Assembly: GCF_033958435.1 (NCBI RefSeq)
Contig: NC_134137.1
Coordinates: 121,866,001-121,930,000 of the forward strand
Direction: 5' to 3'
Origin: Carettochelys insculpta
Taxonomy: Eukaryota > Chordata > Testudines > Carettochelyidae
Length of the DNA stretch: 64,000 nt
Part shown: piece by piece, positions 55,840 to 64,000 of the stretch
Position numbering within the stretch: the first letter of the stretch is position 1
How the letters are laid out: every line of letters begins with the position of its first letter
Notes under the pieces: generated by a model
The model's database searches: none
Told to the model about the DNA's origin: nothing
The model's input: the letters and a program-made list of their open reading frames with translations, nothing else
Position numbers and translations under genes: made by a program

Positions 55840-58800
55840 CCAGCATTGCTTAACAGCATTGAACCAACACGGGACGTAACAGATACCGATTATAAGCTCT
55901 CGCTCGATTGGCATAGAGAACGAGCGCCAGGGGTTGCCTTAGACGGTGGGAGAGATCGTCACATCTCGCTGGGCAGCCCCCAGCCAGAAGGGTACTGTCC
56001 TGCCACAGTTCACCTGCCTCACTGGGTGCGGGAGGCTTAAGGTTCCCAAACCTGACAAGTGACTGAAATTTGAGCATCAGGCAACCCAAGAAGAAAATCA
56101 ACAAGAAAAGGACACCATCAAAGTTTTAAGCTTGCTTGCTGGCATGTGGGGACCATGCTGACTGGTTTGACTGAAGATCTTCAGGACATCAGCGACACCC
56201 GAAAGACCGCTGTCATCGATGAGGAACTGAAGAGGCTCCAAGTTGACACAGCTGCTCTGCAAGAGACGCGACTCGCAGATTCGGGATCTCTAAAGGAAAA
56301 GGACTACACCTTTTTCTGGCAGGGTGAAGCCCAAGAAGAACCCAGGGAGCATGGAGTTGGCTTCGCCATCAGAAACAACCTTCTACAAATGGTGGAATTA
56401 GTCATGGGCAGATCAGAAAGACTCCTTCAGGTCATACTTCAAACTTGCGCCGGTTCTGTCCACCTGATCAGCGCTTATGCTCCAACCCTGTTCGCCGCAC
56501 CAGAAGTAAAAGACAAGTTCTATGATATGCTTAGTGCTGCCATAGCGCAAATACCTGCTCATGAACAACTGTACATTTTGAGTGACTTCAATGCGAGAGT
56601 TGGAGCCGATCGTGACTCATGGCCTTCCTGCTTAGGCCACTTTGGTGTGGGAAAAATGAATGAAAACGGACAGCGTCTTCTCGAACTTTGCACATACCAC
56701 AATCTGTACATCACAAACACATTTTTCCAAACCAAGCCACAGCACAGAGTGTCATGGAGACACCCATGCTCAAAACACTGGCATCAACTAGACGTGGTCA
56801 TCACTAGACGTGATAACCTCAGAAACATCCTTCTGACACACAGCTATCATAGTGCTGACTGCAATACAGATCACTCACTAGTTTGCTCCAAACTCAAGGT
56901 GAGACCCAAGAAGCTGTACCATTCTAAACCAACTGGAAGGCCCCACATTGATGCCAGAAAGACGGCAAACTCAGAGAGAGCTGAACAGTTCAGAGAGACC
57001 CTCAAGGAGAATCTGCGCAGCAGCCCTGGGGGTGCCGATGTGACACCCAGATGGCAGCATCTGAGGGATGCAATATACAACACGGCCTTGTAGGTGTTTG
57101 GAAGAAGAGCCAGAAACACAAATGACTGGTTCGAAGCTAACTCCGATGAGATGATTCCAGCCATCGAAAAGAAGCGCGCTGCACTCCTGGAGTACAAACG
57201 CTCACCGAGCCAGAGTACCCTGCCTGCACTCAGAGCAGCCAGAAAAACAGTACAGCAGACAGCCAGGTGCTGTGCCAACAACTACTGGCTCGAGCTATGC
57301 AGCAGCATCCAGACCAGTGCTGACTCTGGTAATCTCAGGGGAATGTACCAGGGTATGAAGAAGGCATCAGGACCCACCCAGAACAAGATGGCCCCTCTGA
57401 AATCCAAATCTGGTGAAGTCATCACTGACAAAGCCAAACAGATGGAGCGCTGGGTTGAGCACTACTCTGAGCTGTACTCATGCGAGAACATTGTGGCTGA
57501 TACAGTCCTCGATGCCATCAAGTTCCTACCAGTAATGGACAAACTGGACCAGGAACCAACTGTGGATGAACTGGAGAAAGCCATCGATAGCATTGCAGTA
57601 GGAAAGGCCCCGGTCCAGGGTGGTATACCACCAGAGGTAATCAAGTGTGCCACAGACACTCTCCTGGAACCCCTATAGGAGCTACTGTGCCCGTGCTAGA
57701 GAGAGGGAGAGGTTCCACAGGATATGCGTGACGCTAACATCGTAACCTTGTATAAGAACAAAGGAGACAGAAGCGACTGCAACAATTACCGTGGAATCTC
57801 CCTCTTAAGCATCACTGGTAAACTGTTCACTCGCGTCATCCTCGGCAGACTCCAGAAGATTGCTGAGACAGTGTATCCTGAATCACAGTGCAGATTCCAC
57901 GCAGAGAGATCTACCGTTGACATGGTCTTCTCTCTGAGGCAGCTGCAGGAGAAATGCACGGAGCAGAGGAAGCCACTCTATATTGCCTTCATCGACCTGA
58001 CCAAGGCCTTCGACTTGGTCAGCAGGGATGGACTGTTCAAACTGCTCCACAAGATAGGCTGTCCACCACGGTTACTCAAGATGATCCAGTCTTTCCACAA
58101 AGACATGAGAGGAACCATCCAATATGACGGCACATTATCGGATGCTTTCAGCATCAGGAGCAGCGTCAAACAAGGATGCGTGCTTACTCCGACATTGTTC
58201 GGGATCTTCTTTGCGCTCTTCCTGAAGCATGCCTCTGGATCTTCAACAGAGGGCATCTTGCTGCACACAAGATCTGATGGGAAACTGTTTAACCTTGCAA
58301 GGCTGAAAGCTAAGTCTAAGGTGCGGGAAGTCCTCACCAGAGACATGCTGTTCACAGACGATGCTGCTGTAGTGTCACACACAGAAGACCAGCTTCAGAA
58401 ACTGCTGGATCGGTTCTGCAAAGCATGCAAGGACTTCGGGCTTTCCATCAGCCTGAAGAAGACAAATGTACTTGCCCAGGATGTTGCTGACCCTCCATCA
58501 ATCAGCATTGACAGCTATTTGTTCGAGGTGATCCACGAGTTCATTTACCTTGGGTCCACCATCACTGACACCCTGTCATTGGAGTCTGAGCTAAATAGGA
58601 GGATCAGAAAAGCAGCCACAACTCTGTCCAGATTCAGCGAGAGAATGTGGAGTAACATCAAGTTGTACACCCACACCAAAATGCAAGTCTACAGAGCCTG
58701 CATCCTCAGCACCCTCCTTTACGGCAGCGAGCCTTGAACCCTGTACGCCCGCCAGGAAAAGAGGCTGAACGTCTTCCACTTGCGCTGCCTCTGGCCCATC

Positions 58801-59350
58801 CTTGGAATATCATGGAAGGACAGAATGACCAACACCGCCGTCCTTGAGCAAGCTGGAATCCCAACCATGCAGACCCTCCTCAGGCAGCGGCGGCTCCGTT
58901 GGCTTGGCTGCGTCCACAGGATGAATGATGGAAGGATCCCAAAAGACATCCTGTATAGTGAGCTAGCCTCTGGCGAAAGACCTCCCGGACGCCCCCAATT
59001 GCGCTACAAAGATGTTTGCAAGAGGGACCTCAAGGAGGTAGACATTGAGCCGGACAGCTGGGAGGAGCTGGCAGACAATCGCAGCAGATGGAGGCAGAAA
59101 CTACACAAGGGCCTTCAGAAGGGTGAGATGAGGATCAGACAGCTAGCAGAGGAGAAGCGAGCCCACAGAAAGCACAGTGAGGACCTGCCAGACACCCATT
59201 ACACATGCAACAGATGCAGCAAGGACTGTCACTCTCATGTGGGCCTTCACAGTCACAGTCGACACTGCAAATGATGATCCCAAATGGAACTATGAAGGGC
59301 GTGATCTATAGTCTACGTAGACTGAAAGATGCTGCTGCTACTACTACTAC
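55840..59350 (+). mobile_element. Nearly full-length APE-type non-LTR retrotransposon
   Basis: A 5' leader includes a short open frame at 55846-56040 (IEPTRDVTDTDYKLSLDWHR, ending VHLPHWVREA). One long ORF2-type frame follows (56131-59274), and then a short 3' UTR ending in GCTGCTGCTACTACTACTAC. The trinucleotide tail and single continuous frame suggest a full or nearly full copy. Boundaries are estimated; no target duplication was identified. Confidence 0.75.
56131..59274 (+). pseudogene. Retrotransposon polyprotein: AP endonuclease, reverse transcriptase, C2H2 finger
   Basis: The protein nicks DNA and primes reverse transcription there. All of it is in one frame. The endonuclease starts LACWHVGTMLTGL and shows LQETRLADS (Glu), ILSDFNARVGADRD (Asp, Asn) and DHSLVCSKL (Asp-His). 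The RT shows DANIVTLYKNKGDRSDCNNY, YIAFIDLTKAFDLVSRDGLF, SSVKQGCVLTPTLFGIFF and MLFTDDAAV (Asp-Asp intact, 58351-58362). The C-terminus has RRLRWLGCVHRMNDGRIPKD and a C2H2 finger (YTCNRCSKDCHSHVGLHSHS..HC). Only four stops break it: TAG 57091-57093, TAG 57676-57678, TAG 57697-57699, TGA 58735-58737. No frameshift was seen. The GTG at 56146 is not a true start. Clade not certain. Confidence 0.85.
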
Positions 59351-59439
59351 CACGTCATTATTTCAATGACAATATTTAAATCTGAACGTGTAGGGGGGTT
59401 GTAAGTGTAGGGATCTAAACCATAAAGTGGTTTTGTGTG

Positions 59440-59765
59440 TGTGTTGGGGGGGTAGTGGTCACCAATTTATTGTCGTGGGAGTTGCAATACTGCTACCCTT
59501 ATTTGTTTGCTGCTGCTGGCAGCAGCATTGCCTTCAGAGCTGGGCAGCTGGAGAGTGGTGGCTGCTGGTCAGGAGCCCAGTTCTGAAGGCAGAACTACCA
59601 CCAGCAGCAACACAGAAGTAAGGCTGGGCTGGCCTGGTAACGTCACCCTTACTTCCGTATTGCCTTCAGAGCTGGGTGTTCAGCTAACAGGCACTGCTCT
59701 CCAGCCACTGAGCTCTGAAGGCAGCACAGAAGCAAGGGGGACAATACCACAACCTAGCTAAAATA
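59440..59765. repeat. Repeat with CTTCAGAGCTGGG units in both orientations
   Basis: GCCTTCAGAGCTGGG occurs at about 59530 and 59663, and its complement-like forms CAGTTCTGAAGGCAG and GAGCTCTGAAGGCAG at about 59578 and 59708, with CTGCTGCTGGCAGCAGC-type blocks. It behaves like an imperfect minisatellite with internal palindromes; no coding sense. Confidence 0.6.
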
Positions 59766-60429
59766 ATTTTGTGACCATCCTGCAATGCCCTTTTGGGCCA
59801 GCCCCTCACCCCCTAGTTTGCGATGCACTCGTCTGCACCATGCCATCACTATCCTGTTGCATAAAAGCATAGAAGATTTAATGGTAGGAAGCAGAGCCCA
59901 CAGTCTGGGCAGGACTCATATTTCCATAGCTCTGCATTTGTGAGGGCCCTAGTTATTGTGTGCCTTCCCTTTCCAGGAGGGTGTTCACACTCTAGAGACA
60001 AGCACGAGCCTGCCTGGTCTGCAGAATAGCATTCTGCTCTGCGCACTGCTCATGCTGCCTGTTCCAAGACTCTGCGAGCACCAGCCTGGCCATTGCAGCG
60101 ACAGGGAATCAACCTACTTGGCAAAAGGCTCCTTACCTAGTGGCACAGTCTAGCACTTGGATGTGGCTAATAGCTGAGCAGCACGTGAGAGCAGTGATGG
60201 TGAGCTCAGTCCATAGCCAGGTGTAGCATTTAACTCCAAACACTAAAGCTACGCTGAGTGTGCAATTACACATCTGTGGTTGGCTGTGACCACTGAGACG
60301 TGGCAGCTCAGACTGCTGGGCAGATGTAGCCATTTAGGTTTAGGCTGCTATGCTTGGACGCTCCCACCTTGCAGGGCCTAGACTCTGCCCTCCCCGTCTG
60401 AACCCAAACCTCTGCATTGCAATGAAACA
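59766..60429. other. Intergenic, nothing recognised
   Basis: No feature supported. Confidence 0.5.
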
Positions 60430-60770
60430 GCCTGAGCCGCAGTGGTCAAACACTCTGGCATTTAATTTCAAAAAGGGGAATTACACTAAAATGAGGAAGC
60501 TAGTTAAACAGAAACTAAAAGGTAGAGTAATTAAACTAAAATCCCTGGAAGCTGCATGGAAACTGTTTAAAGACACCATACTAGTGGCCCAACTTAAATG
60601 TATACCCCAAATAAAAAAGCACAGTAAGAGACCTAACAAAGAACCACCATGGCTAAACAGCCATGTTAAAAAGGCAGTGAGAGAGAAAAGGGCAGCTTTT
60701 AAAAAGTGGAAGTCAAATCCTAGTGAGGAAAATAGAAAGGAACATAAACACTCCCAAATTAAGTGTCATA

Positions 60771-61481
60771 AGCTGCGTCTACACGTGCACGCTACTTCGA
60801 AGTAGCGGCACTAACTTCGAAATAGCGCCCGTTGCGTCTACACGAGTCGGGCGCTATTTCGAAGTTAACTTCGACGTTAGGCGGCGAGACGTCGAAGTCG
60901 CTAACCTCATGAGGAGATAGGAATAGCGCCCTACTTCGACGTTCAACGTCGAAGTAGGGACCGTGTAGACGATCCGCGTCCCGCAACGTCGAAATTGCTG
61001 GGTCCTCCATGGCGGCCATCAGCTGGGGGGTTGAGAGATGCTCTCTCTCCAGCCCCTGCGGGGCTCTATGGTCACCGTGGGCAGCAGCCCTTAGCCCAGG
61101 GCTTCTGGCTGCTTCTGCGGCAGCTGGGGATCTATGCTGCAGGCACAGGGTCTGCAACCAGTTGTCAGCTCTGTGTATCTTGTGTTGTTTAGTGCAACTG
61201 TGTCTGGGAGGGGCCCTTTAAGGGAGCAGCTGGCTGTTGAGTCCGCCCTGTGACCCTGTCTGCAGCTGTGCCTGGCATCCCTATTTCGATGTGTGCTACT
61301 TTGACGTGTAGACGTTCTCTCGCTGCGCCTATTTCGATGTTGGGCTGAGCAACGTCGAAGTTGAACATCGACGTTGTCGGCCCTGGAGGACGTGTAGACA
61401 TTATTCATCGAAATAAACTATTTTGATGTCGCAACATCGAAATAAGCTATTTCGATGTTGGCTGCACGTGTAGACGTAGCC
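60771..61481 (-). mobile_element. Harbinger deletion derivative (711-bp MITE), copy 2
   Basis: The same structure and exactly the same length as 47811-48521, with ATA on both sides (60768-60770, 61482-61484). By line-by-line reading the two differ at roughly 38 of 711 positions, about 95% identical. It keeps the start of the transposase (minus-strand MSRR-less remnant reading SIDPQLPQKQPEALG, the Met lost) and both ends. It inserted into the CR1 copy, so it is younger than that CR1. Confidence 0.92.
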
Positions 61482-61525
61482 ATAATGTAATAAGAAAAGT
61501 GTCATAATGTAATAAGAAAAGCCAA
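61482..61525. repeat. 22-bp tandem duplication next to the MITE
   Basis: ATAATGTAATAAGAAAAG followed by TGTC or CC occurs at 61482 and again at 61504. Uninterrupted CR1 would have it once. It lies immediately right of the inserted MITE. Confidence 0.85.
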
Positions 61526-63500
61526 AAAAGATTTTGAGGAACAGCTAGCCAAAAATTCAGAAAACGATAGTAAAATGTTTTTTAAATACATTAGAAGCAG
61601 GAAGCCCGCTAAAAAAGCAGTGGGGCCCTTGGACGATAAAGATATAAAAGGAGCGATCAAGGAAGACAGTGCCATTGCGGAGCGATAAAATGATTTCTTT
61701 GCTTCAGTCTTCACGGCTGAGGATGTTACAGAGGTTCCTAAATCTGAGCCAGCCTTTTTAGGTGACAAATCTGAGGAACTCACTCAGATTGAAGTGACAT
61801 TAGAGGAGGTTTTGGAGTTAATTGATAAGCTGAATAGTAACAAGTCTCCAGGACCAGATGGCATTCACACAAGGGTTCTGAAAGAACTCAAATGTGAAAT
61901 TGCGGAGTTATTAACAGTGGTTTGTAACCTATCCTTTAAATCCACTTTGGTACCAAATGACTGGAAGACGGCCAATATAACGCCAATATTTAAAAAAGGC
62001 TGTAGAGGAGACCCTGGCAATTATAGACCGATAAGTTTAACATCAGTACCAGGCAAATTAGTAGAAACACTAGTAAAGAATAAAATTGCAAGGCACGTAG
62101 AAGAGCACGAATTGTTGGGCAAAAGTCAGCATGGTTTCTGCAGAGGGAAGTCGTGTCTAACTAATCTATTAGAATTCTTTTAAGGGGTTAATAAACATGC
62201 GGACAAGGGGCACCCAGCGGACATAATATACCTAGATTTCCAGAAAGCCTTTGATACGGTCCCACACCAAAGGCTTTTATGTAAATTAGGTGGTCATGGG
62301 ATAGGAGGAAAGATCCTTTCATGGATCGGGAATTGGTTAAAAGACAGAAAACAAAGGGTGGGAATAAATGGTAAATTTTCACAATGGAGGAGGGTAACTA
62401 GTGGTGTTCCCCAGGGGTCAGTCCTGGGACCGATCCTGTTCAACTTGTTCATCAATGATCTAGAAAATGAGGTAAGCAGTGAGGTGGCAAAGTTTGCAGA
62501 TGACACCAAGTTGTTCAGGACAGTCAAAACCAAAACAGTTTGTGAAGAACTACAAAAAGAACTCAGCAAACTGAGTGATTGGGCAGCAAAATGGCAAATG
62601 AAATTTAATGTGGGTAAGTGTAAGGTAATGCATGTTGGAAAAAATAACCCAAATTACACATACTACATGATGGGGTCAAATTTAGCTACGACAGATCAGG
62701 AAAGGGATCTTGGAGTTATAGTAGATAGTTCTCTGAAGACATCCACGCAGTGTGCAGCGGCAGTTAGTAAGGCAAATAGGATGTTAGGAATTATTAAAAA
62801 AGGGATCGATAATAAGACAAAAGATATCATACTTCCCCTATATAAAACTATGGTACGCTCACATCTTGAGTACTGCGTGCAGATGTGGTCTCCTCACCTC
62901 AAAAAAGATATATTGGCATTAGAAAAGGTTCAGAAAAGGGCGACTAAGATGATTAGGGGCTTGGAACGGGTCCCATATGGGGAGAGGCTAGAGAGACTGG
63001 GACTTTTCAGTTTGGAAAAGAGGCGATTGAGGGGCGATATGATAGAGGTATATAAAATCATGAATGGTGTGGAGAAAGTGAATATAGAAAAATTATTTAC
63101 CTTTTCCCATAATACAAGAACTAGGGGACACCAAATGAAATTGATGGGTAGTCGGTTCAAAACTAATAAAAGGAAATTTTTCTTCACACAGCGCACAGTC
63201 AACCTGTGGAACTCCTTGCCCAAGGAGGCTGTGAAGGCCAGGACTCTATTAGGGTTTAAAAAAGAGCTTTATAAATTTTTGCAGGTTAGGTCCATAAATG
63301 GCTATTAGCCAGGGATAAAGTATGGTGCCCTAGCCTTCAGAACAAGGGCAGGAGATAGATGGCAGGAGATAAATCACTTGATCATTGTCTTCTGTTCTCC
63401 TTCTCTGGGGCACCTGGTGTTGGCCACCGTCGGCAGATGGGATGCTGGGCTGGATGGACCTTTGGTCTGACCCAGTATGGCCATTCTTATGTTCTTATGA

Positions 63501-64000
63501 GCCCTGTGAGTCAAAGGCAGCTGGCGGGGCCACCACCTGGCATTTAATTGCAGCACTGTGCAGACACCGCCTCACTGTCTCTAACACAGAAAAGGGTGGG
63601 AACAAGGGTGGGTGTGCTTGGCTCTGCCCCCATTAAGGCACCTTCTTTGGCTACTGCTGATCAACACACCTGAGCTTCATTCATCAGCGTGGCCTCTTCC
63701 ATTGGGCTGGCTCAATTCAAAGGTTTCATGTCATGGCCCAGGCCTTTAGAGGCTTGCGAGAGGCCTGTGGTGCTGCTACTCAGTGGTAAAAACCAAGCAG
63801 CACACTGCATTCTGGTGGGGTTTGCAAAGTCACTGGAAAGACACCTATAGCCGCTTGGACAGTTTCTACATGAAAGGCTGGGCTGTGAGGCTGAGGCCTA
63901 CTCCCAACTCTGTCATCTCCTGGCCACCTTGTTAGCACAGATCATTTGTTTGGGTTGGCATTGGCTGTAACTATCTAGCTGCTGGTTTCCCCATGCTTAA
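63501..64000. other. Intergenic, nothing recognised
   Basis: No feature supported in the last 500 bases. Confidence 0.5.

Larger units (their letters stand above)
60440..63308 (+). pseudogene. CR1 reverse transcriptase, interrupted
   Basis: Left of the MITE the frame gives NKEPPWLNSHVKKAVREKRA. Right of it, [75 protein letters not shown] and KFADDTKLF (catalytic Asp-Asp at 62499-62504) lie in order, then [17 protein letters not shown] and [18 protein letters not shown]. The frame holds from 61500 to 63308, with only TAA at 61686-61688 and TAA at 62181-62183. The RT core looks chemically intact, but the stops and the MITE make the copy dead. Confidence 0.92.
60430..63500 (+). mobile_element. 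CR1 LINE, 5'-truncated, interrupted by a Harbinger MITE
   Basis: A CR1 copy that lacks the endonuclease region and begins just upstream of the RT. The 3' end reads GACCTTTGGTCTGACCCAGT, ATGGCCATTCTTATGTTC, TTATGA: the octamer-type tail of turtle CR1. The MITE at 60771-61481 splits it; without this the element is about 2.35 kb. Confidence 0.92.

Overview
The window is vertebrate nuclear DNA, most likely from a turtle. It has intron-split vertebrate coding sequence, long AT-rich introns and a turtle-like repeat set: CR1 LINEs with a 3' tail of repeated TTCTTATG, a tRNA-derived SINE with a CR1-like tail, DIRS-like, Penelope-like and RTE-like elements, PIF/Harbinger elements and hAT MITEs. A crocodilian or other sauropsid is possible but less likely. 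No prokaryotic or plasmid feature was seen.

The only host gene I can support is the 3' end of SEPTIN10 on the + strand: exons at 42-174, 7433-7623 and 9256-9265 (stop), then a 3' UTR with poly(A) signals near 9990 and 10396. The first intron seen appears to use a GC-AG splice pair. Everything downstream of about 10.4 kb looks intergenic and is largely layered transposon debris.

Layout: 0-10.4 kb SEPTIN10 with an RTE-like fragment, a Penelope-like fragment, MITEs and a possible LTR in its introns. 11.3-14.6 kb is a decayed DIRS-like element with a tyrosine recombinase and a terminal inverted repeat. 14.6-22.6 kb is an old tandem duplication. Its left copy holds a two-gene PIF/Harbinger transposon (14845-19733), a MITE and a hAT MITE; the right copy lacks all three and so serves as an internal empty site. 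A 389-bp solo LTR sits inside the Harbinger transposase gene. 25-40 kb holds fragments of CR1, SINE, L1 and hAT elements. 39.9-41.9 kb is a Penelope-like body interrupted by a palindromic unit, next to a second such unit. 46.9-47.5 kb is a Ty3/Gypsy gag remnant on the - strand. 47.8-48.5 kb and 60.8-61.5 kb are two 711-bp Harbinger deletion derivatives. 52.1-53.3 kb is a truncated RTE-like element. 55.8-59.35 kb is a nearly full-length non-LTR retrotransposon whose ORF is broken only by four stop codons. 60.4-63.5 kb is a CR1 copy interrupted by the second 711-bp derivative.

The coding stretches outside SEPTIN10 belong to mobile elements and are mostly broken. The Harbinger element encodes the usual pair (DDE transposase plus Myb/SANT-like protein), and its short derivatives keep only the ends, consistent with mobilisation in trans. 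I found no new cellular pathway. The most interesting material is the nested insertion history, the Harbinger/MITE relationship, and the palindromic Penelope-type units with a hammerhead-like core.
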